64,000 nt of DNA, from positions 62,001 through 126,000 of the forward strand of contig NZ_LXLV01000023.1 in the NCBI RefSeq assembly GCF_001757995.1, read 5' to 3'. The first letter of the stretch is position 1. Every line of letters starts with the position of its first letter. Below, in pieces: positions 44,169-53,610 of the stretch. The notes under the pieces were generated by a model, which had not been told where the DNA came from, ran no database searches, and saw only the letters and a program-made list of their open reading frames with translations. A program made the translations under genes and the position numbers. This DNA is from Bacillus mycoides. GTDB lineage: Bacteria; Bacillota; Bacilli; Bacillales; Bacillaceae_G.

Positions 44169-44867
44169 ATGGAGAAAAACTCAATTTTAATTGTAGATGA
44201 TGATCAAGATATTATTCAATTTATTAATGTGAATTTAATACGAGAAGGTTTTACGGTTTTCACTGCTGACAACGGAAAAGAGGCATTAGAGATAATAAAT
44301 AATAACAGCATTCAACTTGCTATCCTTGATATTATGATGCCGCAAATGGATGGGATAGAATTGTGTAGAAGAATTAGAGAGAAACATAGTTTACCAATTA
44401 TGTTTTTAAGCGCTAAATCATCAGATGTAGATAAAGTAATTGGATTTAGCACTGGGGCAGATGATTATATTGTGAAGCCATTTAGCACGATTGAATTTGT
44501 AGCCAGGGTGAAAGCTCAATTAAGAAGATATACATATTTCAATCAAAATAATGTCCAAGTAATTGAAAAAAAGATAAACATTAGAGGTTTAGAAATAGAT
44601 GAAGTGTCGAGAACAGTAATGTTATATGGAGAAACAATCAATCTTACGAAAACTGAATATGATATTTTGTACTTAATGGCAGTTACGAGGAATCGTGTGT
44701 TCACTATTGAAGAAATATATGAGAGCGTTTGGAAAGAAAGGGCCTATGAAAGTAATAATACAGTAATAGTTCATATCGCAAGATTAAGAAATAAAATTGA
44801 AGAGAATCCAAAAGAACCGAAGTTTATTCAAAATGTTTGGGGAGTCGGATATAAAATTGAAGATTAA
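44169..44867 (+). CDS. OmpR/VanR-like response regulator
   Basis: 232 residues from ATG 44169 (AAAGAGGT upstream). Receiver domain: acidic pocket VDDDQD, phosphorylation Asp in ILDIMMPQMDG (about 53), SAKSSDVDK and K in IVKPF (about 103). The C-terminal winged-helix (about 137-232) carries LTKTEYDILYLMAVTRNRVFTIEEIYESVWKE and VHIARLRNKIEENPKEPKFIQNVWGVGYKIED. Closest in style to VanR. The kinase gene overlaps its end; a regulatory target is probably the M23 peptidase gene downstream (see the direct repeat entry). Confidence 0.92.
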   Translation: MEKNSILIVDDDQDIIQFINVNLIREGFTVFTADNGKEALEIINNNSIQLAILDIMMPQMDGIELCRRIREKHSLPIMFLSAKSSDVDKVIGFSTGADDYIVKPFSTIEFVARVKAQLRRYTYFNQNNVQVIEKKINIRGLEIDEVSRTVMLYGETINLTKTEYDILYLMAVTRNRVFTIEEIYESVWKERAYESNNTVIVHIARLRNKIEENPKEPKFIQNVWGVGYKIED

Positions 44868-45918
44868 ATCATTACAAGGCATTAGGGCTAAGTTTTTTAT
44901 AGCATTCATATGTAGCATCTTGTTAGCAACTGTAAGTATAATAGCGTTTCAAATTTTGATTGGAAATATATATAGTCACGCTTCTGCGTTAGAGGAAAAA
45001 TATTCATTTTTATATTTTATAGTTTTTTTGATTTTTACTACGACATACTTTGCATTCATGACAAAAACAATGATGAGAAGGTTATCTGAAATTAATAAGA
45101 ACGTGAAGGAAGTAAGCAATGGTAATTTAGAAATACATATACCTATTTCGAAAAACGATGAGATTGGTGAGTTAGCGACGAATGTTAATAGAATGGCCAA
45201 AAGTTTAAAAGAGTCTATCGAGAATGAAAAAAAATCACAGAAAATGAAAAATGAAATGATTAGTAATATTTCTCATGACTTACGAACACCTGTAACATCT
45301 CTAATCGGTTATGTTGACCTACTAGAAAATAAGCTTCATTCAAATGTAGTAGAATGCGAACAATATGTAAGTGTATTAAAGCGAAAAAGCTATGAATTAA
45401 AAAATCAAGTTGATGATTTATTAGAATACTGTCAAATAAACTATAGAGAGATCGAATTACATAAAAATGTAGTAAATATAAAAGCATTAATTGAACAAAT
45501 CATGATTGATTTTGTACCACAACTAGATAATGCCAATATGAAATTTTATATTAAAAGTGATGAGGAGCTACATGTAAAAGTTGATGTAGCACTTATAGTG
45601 AGACTATTTGAAAATGTAATTAGTAATAGCATTATGTACGGGAAAGATGGAAAAGAAATTTCAATTAGAATTTCCAAAAGAGAAAGGAATGTTGAAGTAG
45701 AAATTAAAAATTTTGGACAATGCATTCCGAAAGAGAACCTTCCTTACGTTTTTGAGAAGTTTTATCGTATTGAAAAATCACGCAGCTCTCATACGGGTGG
45801 AAAAGGGATGGGACTTGCAATTGCGAGAAGTATAGCGCAGCTCCATAAAGGAGATATAACTGTACGTAGTAACAATAAAGAAACGGTTTTTACTGTGATT
45901 TTACCGCATTATACATAA
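44857..45918 (+). CDS. VanS-like sensor histidine kinase
   Basis: 353 residues from the TTG 44857, overlapping the regulator by 11 bp, with GGGGAG 12 bp upstream. Two membrane helices (about 10-35 and 47-67) with only a very short extracytoplasmic loop, then HAMP (MMRRLSEINKNVKEVSNGNLEIHI), H-box ISHDLRTPVTSL (His about 141), N-box ENVISNSIMYG, G1 FGQCIPKENLPYVFEKF and GGKGMGLAIA. A short loop suggests intramembrane sensing, such as of cell-wall lipids. Bicistronic with the regulator. Confidence 0.9.
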   Translation: MKIKSLQGIRAKFFIAFICSILLATVSIIAFQILIGNIYSHASALEEKYSFLYFIVFLIFTTTYFAFMTKTMMRRLSEINKNVKEVSNGNLEIHIPISKNDEIGELATNVNRMAKSLKESIENEKKSQKMKNEMISNISHDLRTPVTSLIGYVDLLENKLHSNVVECEQYVSVLKRKSYELKNQVDDLLEYCQINYREIELHKNVVNIKALIEQIMIDFVPQLDNANMKFYIKSDEELHVKVDVALIVRLFENVISNSIMYGKDGKEISIRISKRERNVEVEIKNFGQCIPKENLPYVFEKFYRIEKSRSSHTGGKGMGLAIARSIAQLHKGDITVRSNNKETVFTVILPHYT

Positions 45919-45928
45919 ATGTAAGAAA

Positions 45929-45957
45929 GTCGTAAGTATTTCTTTCATATGTCGTAA
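45929..45957 (+). promoter_or_regulatory. direct repeat GTCGTAA x2, 22 bp apart
   Basis: GTCGTAA at 45929-45935 and again at 45951-45957, two helical turns apart, upstream of the M23 gene and near TATCAT (45969-45974), a possible -10. A layout expected for binding by an OmpR-type regulator such as the one encoded just upstream. Confidence 0.45.
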
Positions 45958-46006
45958 TTTTTACTTTGTATCATGGAGAACAAAGATATGAGAGTAGGGG
46001 TACAAT

Positions 46007-46867
46007 ATGTGGAAGAAATATTTGTTAGCAATTTTAGTTGCTTTTTTAATTATAAGTTGGAGTGTAGTTTATTTAGCTAATGGTGTTATATCAGTCTTTA
46101 TTTGGTGGAGTATACAAGCTTTTAGCTTAATTTCAGTTTTTATTTTAATAGAGTCAGTAGTAATGTTTGTTTGGAAAGGTATTTTTAGAAAGCGGATAGA
46201 TAGAACGCTACTTTTAACAGTTCTTTTCTCTTTCATTGGAGCTTGGCCCGTGGGGTGGTTTGCTAATATAGGTGGAATTGCTTATCCAGCAGATGTACAG
46301 TCTATGAGTCCTAAAATAGTCGTTCGTTTTCCCTTGAATGAACGAGCGCTAGTAGGATGGGGCGGTAATCAATTAGAAACGAACTATCACGTTATAAAAC
46401 CAAATGAACGATGGGCATACGATCTTCTCATTCCACCTGCAGAAGTGAAAAGTAGTAATTTGGAGGATTATGGAATATATGGAGCGAAAATAATGGCACC
46501 TGCTTCTGGGACAGTTGTATCAATTAATAATGATGAAAAAGATTTAGTTCCGGGATCGGATAATTTTCAGTCAATGGCGGGGAATCATATTTATTTAAGG
46601 TTAGATGAAACAGGGACATTTTTGATTCTCGCTCACTTAAAGAAAGGGTCAATTAAAGTTAAAGAAGGACAATATGTAAATGAAGGGGAAGTTCTTGCCC
46701 AAGTCGGTAACTCAGGAAGTTCAAGTGAACCACATTTACATATCCATCATCAAAGGCAGGATCCATCCAAGGTGAGTATGTTTTTTACAGAAGGATTACC
46801 ACTTTACTTTAGAACTGAAAAAGGAGCGACGATGCCAGAAAGAGGTACATACATAAGTGGAAATTAG
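46007..46867 (+). CDS. membrane-anchored M23 (LytM-type) peptidase
   Basis: 286 residues. Three hydrophobic segments in the first ~95 residues are followed by an extracellular Peptidase_M23 domain. It holds KIMAPASGTVVSINNDEKDL, AGNHIYLRL, LILAHLKKGSIKVKEGQYVNEGEVLAQVGNSGSSSEPHLHIHH. The metal/catalytic pair is in the HLHIH block (HxH) with a further His in AHLK. Cell-wall endopeptidase or a scaffolding relative. Follows a VanRS-like pair, so probably its output gene, in the manner of VanY-type peptidases. A terminator follows. Confidence 0.85.
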   Translation: MWKKYLLAILVAFLIISWSVVYLANGVISVFIWWSIQAFSLISVFILIESVVMFVWKGIFRKRIDRTLLLTVLFSFIGAWPVGWFANIGGIAYPADVQSMSPKIVVRFPLNERALVGWGGNQLETNYHVIKPNERWAYDLLIPPAEVKSSNLEDYGIYGAKIMAPASGTVVSINNDEKDLVPGSDNFQSMAGNHIYLRLDETGTFLILAHLKKGSIKVKEGQYVNEGEVLAQVGNSGSSSEPHLHIHHQRQDPSKVSMFFTEGLPLYFRTEKGATMPERGTYISGN

Positions 46868-46887
46868 AAGAGAATCATTTCGTTAAA

Positions 46888-46920
46888 AAAGGTATTCCAA
46901 ATTAAAATTGGAATACCCTT
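46888..46920. terminator. bidirectional terminator M23 gene / mntH
   Basis: AAGGTATTCCAA / TTGGAATACCCTT stem with loop ATTAAAA. Confidence 0.75.
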
Positions 46921-46925
46921 CTTCA

Positions 46926-48221
46926 TTAACCAACAAATGTTTGATACAGCAAGAAAATATTTAAAACGATAACGAGAGCAGCGATTAACCATGCGATGAA
47001 TGTTGTAATGTTATGGTTAACGAGTGCGCCCATAATCTTTTTATTACTTGTAAACATGATGAGTGGTACTAATGCAAAAGCAATACCGAATGATAATACA
47101 ACTTGGCTCATTACGAGAGCGTAAGTCGGATTTACGCCTAAAGCGATAATAACAAGCGGTGGAATCATCGTAATAAATCGGCGTAAGTATAACGGAATAT
47201 GCATTCGAATGAATCCTTGCATAATAATATCACCCGACATTGTACCGACAGAAGAGCTAGATAATCCCGCTGATAAGAGTCCGATTCCGAATAAAGCAGC
47301 GGATGCAGGGCCGACTAAGTTGCTGAATTGGTTAAAAGCAACATCTAGATCTTCAACGTGTAGACCATTTTTAAAGAATAGTGCAGCGGCAACAATTAGC
47401 ATACTTGCGTTAATAGCTCCCGCGATAACCATTGCAATAATAATGTCGATGAATTCGAAGCGGAAAATCTTTTTCTTTTGCTCATCATTTGTTCCGACTA
47501 CACGGCGCTGCGTTAAGGCCGAGTGTAAATATATCGCGTGCGGCATTACTGTCGCACCTAAAATTCCAGCTGCTAAAAGGATGCTATCTACACCTTGGAA
47601 TTTTGGAGTGAAAAGTCCTGAGAGTAGAGGGCTTAATTCCGGTTTTGCGTAAAAGACCTGGATACCAAAAGCGATAACAACGATAAAAATCATCCCTGTA
47701 ATGATAGCTTCTAATGGACGAAAGCCTCTGCGTTGAAATTCAAGAATAATAAATGATCCAACTGCTGTAATTAAAGCAGCTGGTAACATCGGAATTCCAA
47801 ATAGTAAGTATAAGCCAAGTGCTGCCCCGATAAATTCAGCTAAATCTGTAGCCATAATAACGAGTTCCCCTTGTATCCATAAACCAATGGAAACTGGTTT
47901 GGGGAAGTTTGCGCGAGCTACTTCAGGAAGATTTTTCCCAGTAGCGATTCCTAATTTAGCTGATAAAGTTTGAATTAATACAGCCATTAAATTAGAAGCG
48001 AGTATTACCCAAAGCAATAAATACCCATATTGTGACCCAGCCGCGATATTTGTAGCGAAGTTCCCAGGATCAATATAAGCAACTGATGCGATAAAAGCAG
48101 GTCCTAAGAATGGTAACAGTCTTTTAAAGCCTTTTGTTTGTCCACTTAACGCTAAATGGGCTGATTGAACTGTTGTACTTTGAGAAGAGACTTGTTCATC
48201 TTTTGTTATATCTTTATTCAT
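46926..48221 (-). CDS. mntH: Nramp-type Mn2+ transporter MntH
   Basis: 431 residues, 11 predicted helices. Helix 1 carries DPGNFATN (metal ligands Asp and Asn), helix 6 MPHAIYLHS; also GELVIMATDLAEFIGAALGL and GQ-less GLSSSSVGTMSGDIIMQGF, all Nramp hallmarks. Takes up Mn2+ (and some Fe2+) with protons. Upstream at 48330-48350 there is an MntR-type operator, so it should be repressed by Mn-bound MntR. Convergent with the M23 gene. Confidence 0.93.
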   Translation of the reverse strand: MNKDITKDEQVSSQSTTVQSAHLALSGQTKGFKRLLPFLGPAFIASVAYIDPGNFATNIAAGSQYGYLLLWVILASNLMAVLIQTLSAKLGIATGKNLPEVARANFPKPVSIGLWIQGELVIMATDLAEFIGAALGLYLLFGIPMLPAALITAVGSFIILEFQRRGFRPLEAIITGMIFIVVIAFGIQVFYAKPELSPLLSGLFTPKFQGVDSILLAAGILGATVMPHAIYLHSALTQRRVVGTNDEQKKKIFRFEFIDIIIAMVIAGAINASMLIVAAALFFKNGLHVEDLDVAFNQFSNLVGPASAALFGIGLLSAGLSSSSVGTMSGDIIMQGFIRMHIPLYLRRFITMIPPLVIIALGVNPTYALVMSQVVLSFGIAFALVPLIMFTSNKKIMGALVNHNITTFIAWLIAALVIVLNIFLLYQTFVG

Positions 48222-48715
48222 AATAGTATTCCCCTTTGAAATCTTAACTTGATGAAATTATTGTATTTATTCTTACTCATTATTTCAATACATTTAGATA
48301 TATTATGTGGCAATTTCATTTGAACATAAAAGTTTCCTTAATGCAAATTATATGACTTCGTGCAAAGAATGGTGTGACGATGTAAAAATATTTTGGGAGT
48401 TTATGGCTGCTGAATAAGGGGGAAGATAATAAATTAAAGGGCTGTTTTTGAAATTTATGTGAACATACAGCCTATATTACAGCATATTAATTGATGGAAA
48501 TGAAATTGTATGATATATAATATATTGGGATTACAACTTAACCGTAGTGTTTTGTTCTGTAATCTTGTTTTTATTTCTGTTAACTTATAGAAAAAATTGT
48601 AAATAGAAGAAAATAGGCTAAGTACAATTTTGTATATATTTTCTTATTATATATGTTTTGATATGAACGTTAACTTATACATGATTTTAAAATTTAGATA
48701 GGTGGTAGAAATACA
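48222..48715. other. divergent mntH / trhO intergenic region
   Basis: Contains the MntR box and mntH promoter on the left half and an AT-rich stretch on the right. The word GTTAACTTATA occurs twice (48577-48587 and 48669-48679), 92 bp apart, meaning unknown. No other gene or RNA structure recognised. Confidence 0.4.
48330..48350 (-). promoter_or_regulatory. MntR operator upstream of mntH
   Basis: AAGTTTCCTTAATGCAAATT, on the minus strand AATTTGCATTAAGGAAACTT, nearly identical to the MntR boxes of B. subtilis mntH and mntA (TTTGCNTTAAGGAAAC). Lies about 110 bp upstream of the mntH start. Confidence 0.75.
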
Positions 48716-49675
48716 TTGGCAATTACAAAACCATATAGAGTATTACTATATTACATGTACACAACAATTGAAAACCCAGAAGAATTTGCTGCAGAGCATT
48801 TAGAATTTTGTAATTCACTTGAGTTAAAAGGAAGAATTCTTGTAGCAACAGAAGGAATTAACGGAACTTGTTCTGGAACTGTTGAGCAAACAGAGAAATA
48901 CATGGAAGTAATGAACAATGATCCACGTTTTACTGGAATCGTTTTTAAAATTGATGAGGCGGATGAGCATGCATTTAAGAAAATGCACGTACGTCCTCGC
49001 CCAGAGTTAGTTACACTTCGTTTGGAAGACGACATTAACCCAAAAGAAATGACTGGGAAATATTTAGAACCAACAGAATTCTATGAGGCAATGAAACAAG
49101 AAAATACAGTTATCATTGATGCACGAAATGATTATGAGTTTGATTTAGGACACTTTAAAGGTGCGATCAAACCAGATATTGAATCATTCCGTGAATTACC
49201 AGATTGGATTAGAGAAAACAAAGAAACACTTGAAGGTAAAAAGATTTTAACGTACTGTACAGGTGGAATTCGCTGTGAGAAATTCTCTGGTTGGTTAGTT
49301 CGAGAAGGCCATGAAGATGTAAGTCAGCTTCACGGCGGAATTGTAACGTACGGAAAAGACCCAGAGGTACAGGGTGAACTTTGGGATGGTCAATGTTACG
49401 TATTCGATGAGCGTATTGCTGTACCAGTAAACCAAAAAGAACATGTTATCGTTGGTAAAGATCATTTTACAGGAGAGCCATGTGAGCGCTATGTAAATTG
49501 TGCAAATCCAGAATGTAACAAGAAAATTTTATGTTCTGAAGAAAGTGAAGCAAAACATTTACGTGCATGTTCTCATGAATGTCGTGTACACCCACGTAAT
49601 CGTTATATAGTGCAACATGAATTAACAGAAGAGCAAGTAGCTGCTGCATTAGAAAAAATCGAAGCAGGGAAGTAA
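48716..49675 (+). CDS. trhO: tRNA uridine(34) hydroxylase TrhO (rhodanese family)
   Basis: 319 residues, TTG start at 48716 behind AGGTGG. N-terminal ferredoxin-like domain (ACP-like, residues 1-100), central rhodanese domain with [19 protein letters not shown] and catalytic Cys in [15 protein letters not shown], and a C-terminal Cys-rich tail ([30 protein letters not shown]). It is the YbfQ/YceA-type enzyme that makes 5-hydroxyuridine at tRNA position 34. Monocistronic. Terminator shared with the next gene. Confidence 0.93.
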   Translation: MAITKPYRVLLYYMYTTIENPEEFAAEHLEFCNSLELKGRILVATEGINGTCSGTVEQTEKYMEVMNNDPRFTGIVFKIDEADEHAFKKMHVRPRPELVTLRLEDDINPKEMTGKYLEPTEFYEAMKQENTVIIDARNDYEFDLGHFKGAIKPDIESFRELPDWIRENKETLEGKKILTYCTGGIRCEKFSGWLVREGHEDVSQLHGGIVTYGKDPEVQGELWDGQCYVFDERIAVPVNQKEHVIVGKDHFTGEPCERYVNCANPECNKKILCSEESEAKHLRACSHECRVHPRNRYIVQHELTEEQVAAALEKIEAGK

Positions 49676-49684
49676 GCATAATAG

Positions 49685-49722
49685 AAAACAGATGGTAGCA
49701 TCATGCTGCCATCTGTTTTTTT
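49685..49722. terminator. bidirectional terminator
   Basis: AAAACAGATGGTAGCA / TGCTGCCATCTGTTTT with one G-T pair and T-run. Confidence 0.85.
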
Positions 49723-49724
49723 AT

Positions 49725-51200
49725 TTACTTTGTACCATCTTTCTCTTTCACAGCAGATAATACAGTTTGTTTTACCCATGCTTTTCGATTTTTATGTTGT
49801 ATAGCCCATTGGTATAAACCTTGTACACCTAAAATAAGTGAAATGACTATGCCACTACTAGCTATTAAAAGAGCAAAATACTCAAAGGGTGAAGCTATAT
49901 GATTCGAATCGGTGTTTTTTAAAAGGTCAATCATAGTAAACCCTAACATTTGGCCCACTACAGAGTAGAGAGTTAAAATTAATAATAAAAGGCTATCTTT
50001 TTTAGAGGCAACATTTTCTTGATATTTAAACAAACTATCAAGATTTTGTTTAGCGTTCGTGTATAGTATTTCAATGTTGAAAAGTTTTCTTAAACGAAAG
50101 AAAATATCTTCACTTTGTGATTGAGATACTAACTCTAAGGAAAAATAATTAGCTGTAAACGAATTGATAGAGTAGATTAACTTCTCTATTTCATTTGTAT
50201 CTTGTTCAATATTTAGTTCAGCATAAGCGTTTGCCATTTTTAATAAAACAATTTTATGAAATAGGTTTAATAATAAAGCGTAATAAAACTCCCCATACAT
50301 TTGACTAGCAAGTTTAGTTATTTTACTCTCATCTTCGTTCGTTACACATGTAAAAATATGTTCTTCCATTATGAAATAACGATTAGGAGCCCATCGTTGG
50401 TAAGCATGTTGTTTTAAATAATCGTGAATATAAGGAAGATTATTTGCGCTCACATACGGTTTACCATCACTTGTTAATCCAGAAAGACTGGAAGTACGAT
50501 AAACATCAATTACATTAAGTTCCATACTTTCTTTTAGGGATAATAAAGTTTGTACGTACATTCTTTGGTCTTCGAAAAAGGGGAAGGTTTGAAAGTATGA
50601 ACTTCTTACTCTTTTCTTCTCAAAAAAGTCCGTTAAACCGTTAAATAAATAACCAAAAATGAACTTTTCAACTTGTGAATACCTAATTCCGTTACATTCT
50701 ATACAAATGGTTTCGTCCTTTTCATTTCGCGTTTCAAGTACGCGAAAGCGAGCAGCGAATTCTATTGCTTCTGATAATGTCATATTAGGAGAAATGTTAA
50801 CTTCTGTTCGGATTGTTAGAAACCCAAGTTCATAAGGGCATAATGTTACATCGATTGAGTGCACTGTGAACGGGACGGAGATAAGATTTGTTGTTAAATG
50901 TCCGTTTAAATTAAGATCTTTAGAATAGCGTTGTAATCCTTTTTGATGCTCTGAAGGAGGAAAGAGAATTTTATTTGTAAATGAAAGATAGTATGCTTCC
51001 ATGTTTTGATGTGAAACTTTAAACTGTCCATAATATGTATTTTCATCTTCGAGATGATCGAGTCGAAAAGGCCGGAAATCGTTTTTTTGTAAGAAAGGGA
51101 ACATATTTTGTTCATATCCACTTTTGAACGAAAATGGGAAAATAAATTGAAAAATAGCTGTTGTTACAGATTTTTCTTCGATCGTTTGTATTGCCTCCAT
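49725..51200 (-). CDS. hypothetical protein with two C-terminal membrane helices
   Basis: 491 residues. A long soluble N-terminal part is followed by two C-terminal helices (about 408-430 and 440-463) and a basic tail (HKNRKAWVKQ). That topology, large cytosolic domain plus two C-terminal helices, recalls CorA-type metal channels, but the GMN motif is absent. The N-terminal half has no recognisable enzymatic motif. Not assigned. The minus-strand ribosome binding site is GAAAGGAAAC. Confidence 0.55.
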   Translation of the reverse strand: MEAIQTIEEKSVTTAIFQFIFPFSFKSGYEQNMFPFLQKNDFRPFRLDHLEDENTYYGQFKVSHQNMEAYYLSFTNKILFPPSEHQKGLQRYSKDLNLNGHLTTNLISVPFTVHSIDVTLCPYELGFLTIRTEVNISPNMTLSEAIEFAARFRVLETRNEKDETICIECNGIRYSQVEKFIFGYLFNGLTDFFEKKRVRSSYFQTFPFFEDQRMYVQTLLSLKESMELNVIDVYRTSSLSGLTSDGKPYVSANNLPYIHDYLKQHAYQRWAPNRYFIMEEHIFTCVTNEDESKITKLASQMYGEFYYALLLNLFHKIVLLKMANAYAELNIEQDTNEIEKLIYSINSFTANYFSLELVSQSQSEDIFFRLRKLFNIEILYTNAKQNLDSLFKYQENVASKKDSLLLLILTLYSVVGQMLGFTMIDLLKNTDSNHIASPFEYFALLIASSGIVISLILGVQGLYQWAIQHKNRKAWVKQTVLSAVKEKDGTK

Positions 51201-51377
51201 TCACATAGTTTCCTTTCAATTTAAGCTATAGAAACAACATGCCCCAATCTACTAAAAAATAACCACTGAATTTTCATATAAGTAAGAGTGAAAATCCAGC
51301 TTATTCATTAGGGGACATGTATAATATTATGTATACTAAAAATAGTATAATTGTGTTTGGAAAAAGGGGGATGTAAT

Positions 51378-52310
51378 ATGCGTATTTTAGTATTAGGAGC
51401 TGGAGGCGTTGGCGGATTTTTTGGCGGACGATTAGTAGAAAAGGGAGAAGATGTAACCTTTCTCGTGCGTAGTAAACGGAAACAGCAATTAGAGGAAAAA
51501 GGTCTTGTTATCCGGAGTATTAACGGTGATTTTTCATTTCAACCGAAACTAATAACGAAAGAAGATATTACCACTCCATTTGATGTAATTTTATTCTCAA
51601 CAAAAGCGTATCACCTAAATGAAGCAATAACAGATTTGAAACCATTTATAGGAGAGAATACAGTAATAATCCCATTATTAAATGGTATCGCTCATTTAGC
51701 ACTATTACAAAAGGAATTCGGTGAAGAAAAGGTAATTGGTGGTTTATGCTTTATTGAAACGACATTAAATAGTGAAGGAGATGTCGTGCAAACTAGTGCT
51801 GCCAACAGACTTGTATTTGGGGAAATTAAGCCTCAAGATGCAGAGAGAATGCAACGTATTTCGAAAGTATTTGCGGGTACGAAAGCTAGTTTTGTATTAA
51901 GTGAAAATATTACACAAGATATGTGGCACAAATATTTATTTATCACTGTAATGTCAGGAGTGACCACATTAATGCGTGCGCCAATAGGACCAATTCGTGA
52001 AAGTGAAGGTGGACGTGAATTTATCCGAAATGTATTTGAGGAATCCATGCAAATCATGAGGGCATTTGGGGCTCCAGTTAAGGATAATATTGTTGAGGAA
52101 CATATGAAAACAATTGATAAAATTTCTTATGATATGAAGTCCTCTATGCAGCGGGATATGGAAAAAGGTTCGTTCATTGAAGGGAAACATTTGCAAGGAT
52201 ACTTGTTGGAACTAGCAAAGCAACTTCATATAGATACTCCATTATTGGAAGTAGTATATCAAAACTTAAAAGTATATCAAGAAATGTTTTTAAATAAAGA
52301 ATTGGTATAG
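51378..52310 (+). CDS. panE: 2-dehydropantoate 2-reductase (PanE/ApbA family)
   Basis: 310 residues from ATG 51378 (AAAAAGGGGG upstream). NADPH-binding GAGGVGGFFGGRL at 7-19, and STKAYHLNEAI, NGIAHLALL, KYLFITVMSGVTTLMR, then SSMQRDMEKGSFIEG, all hallmarks of the ketopantoate reductase family. Reduces ketopantoate to pantoate in the coenzyme A pathway; bacilli carry more than one PanE-like gene, so the in vivo substrate is moderately certain. Strong terminator follows. Confidence 0.85.
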   Translation: MRILVLGAGGVGGFFGGRLVEKGEDVTFLVRSKRKQQLEEKGLVIRSINGDFSFQPKLITKEDITTPFDVILFSTKAYHLNEAITDLKPFIGENTVIIPLLNGIAHLALLQKEFGEEKVIGGLCFIETTLNSEGDVVQTSAANRLVFGEIKPQDAERMQRISKVFAGTKASFVLSENITQDMWHKYLFITVMSGVTTLMRAPIGPIRESEGGREFIRNVFEESMQIMRAFGAPVKDNIVEEHMKTIDKISYDMKSSMQRDMEKGSFIEGKHLQGYLLELAKQLHIDTPLLEVVYQNLKVYQEMFLNKELV

Positions 52311-52329
52311 TTTATTTGTAGTAGTGAAA

Positions 52330-52381
52330 TGAAAGAAGTATAGAGAAAGCATTATTGCTTTTTCTATACTTCTTTCTATTT
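52330..52381 (+). terminator. panE terminator
   Basis: 20-bp stem AAAGAAGTATAGAGAAAGCA with TGCTTTTTCTATACTTCTTT, 4-nt loop, T-rich tail. Confidence 0.85.
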
Positions 52382-52842
52382 TTACTTGTTTACAATCGTT
52401 TTCATAATATGTGTGGAAACGATATCAGAATATAGCAAAAACAATACTTCTCACGTATTGTTTCTTTTTTTTGTCAAAAATCCTCTGTCCCATTCAAAAA
52501 AATATACAAATGAAAGAAACTTTTACAATGGAAACAATTCCGTAGATGTAAGGATGCTTCGGATATGCAGCATTTTCTTTCTATAGGAACGAACTAATAC
52601 TGATACCTTATACTGATTCTTCAGCAAGCAAAACCTTTAGGCTTTTGCCTAACCTCCATTCATCTCCCACCTACTCATTGGACAATGTCCTATCCATTCC
52701 TTGAGGTGGGAGTTTTCTATCGGAAAATAATAAAAACAGCATTTGGTGAAATTGGATGTTTGCTCTTAATACATAGATAAATAAGTGAGTTCTAAAAATG
52801 GTGTTTATTGAAATATAAATATGATGGAAAGGAGAGGAGAGC
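52382..52842. other. intergenic with two unexplained hairpins
   Basis: AAACAATAC/GTATTGTTT (52439-52463) is followed by a long T-run and looks like a terminator. CTCCCACCT (52664-52672) pairs with AGGTGGGAG (52704-52712) around TGGACAATGTCCTA, followed by TTTT. ATCGTTT/AAACGAT (52395-52423) is a third, weaker one. No gene; a mobile-element end or small RNA is possible. Confidence 0.4.
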
Positions 52843-53223
52843 ATGACTATAATTACTTTTTTAGGTTTGTTTTGGGGCTGGATTATATTAATTGTATCCG
52901 GAATTCTTTTTATACGGCCATCCGTGTTACGCGAATTGAAAAGGCTAGTTGTGGAAGATAGAGGTTCTGGAATTATGTATGGATTTTTATCAATTTTCTT
53001 AGGCGTAAGCACAGTTATTTTGCATAATGCATGGGAGTTCAATTGGCAAGGCTTTGTAACACTTATAGGGTGGTTATCACTTTTAAAAGGAATCTATATT
53101 ATTGCATATCCTGAACCATCAAAAAAGACAAATTTTGAAGTACGTGTACTATCTACTCGTATAGTACTTGCAGTTATTTCTGCTTTAGCCATTTGGATGC
53201 TTGTTGTAATTTATACGCAATAG
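52843..53223 (+). CDS. small integral membrane protein (DUF308-like)
   Basis: 126 residues, four hydrophobic segments (about 4-22, 45-63, 70-85 and 102-123). Weak resemblance to HdeD/DUF308-type proteins in GLFWGWIILIVSGILFIRPSVL. ATG behind GGAAAGGAGAGGAG. Terminator follows at 53243-53289. Confidence 0.65.
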   Translation: MTIITFLGLFWGWIILIVSGILFIRPSVLRELKRLVVEDRGSGIMYGFLSIFLGVSTVILHNAWEFNWQGFVTLIGWLSLLKGIYIIAYPEPSKKTNFEVRVLSTRIVLAVISALAIWMLVVIYTQ

Positions 53224-53242
53224 ATTTATCGGTGTTTAAGAA

Positions 53243-53289
53243 TAAAAAAGTCTGTTTTAAGTTACATTATGTAAAAACAGACTTTTTTA
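53243..53289. terminator. terminator between convergent small genes
   Basis: AAAAAAGTCTGTTTT / AAAACAGACTTTTTT stem with 14-nt loop. Confidence 0.8.
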
Positions 53290-53313
53290 ATGTTGTAACT
53301 TAGTTCAAATCAA

Positions 53314-53442
53314 TTATCGATTCCTTTTATTTTCTTGTGTAATATCTCGTTCTTTTTCCATATTACCGTATAGATGGTTGATTTCTTTTCTAACTTCATC
53401 TAAAAAAGAATCTGATAAGATTGGTTTCTTTTTCTTTGACAT
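53314..53442 (-). CDS. small hydrophilic protein, 42 aa
   Basis: A minus-strand frame too short for usual ORF thresholds but with a perfect AGGAGGCTCAT start region. Product MSKKKKPILSDSFLDEVRKEINHLYGNMEKERDITQ... ends ENKRNR. Highly charged, helical, with a KKKK N-terminus. Its terminator is the same hairpin as the preceding gene. I do not recognise a family. Confidence 0.7.
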   Translation of the reverse strand: MSKKKKPILSDSFLDEVRKEINHLYGNMEKERDITQENKRNR

Positions 53443-53610
53443 ATGAGCCTCCTAAATGGATGTAATATTATTAATTATGATTATTTATTCTGGAATCATA
53501 CATAATCATCATAATTTTTTTAGCTTTTTAAAATTTGAGTTATTTTATGAAAATTTTTATTTACTTTTTAAAAATAAAGGAGTAATATAATCCACAGTTT
53601 CAATTTTCTA

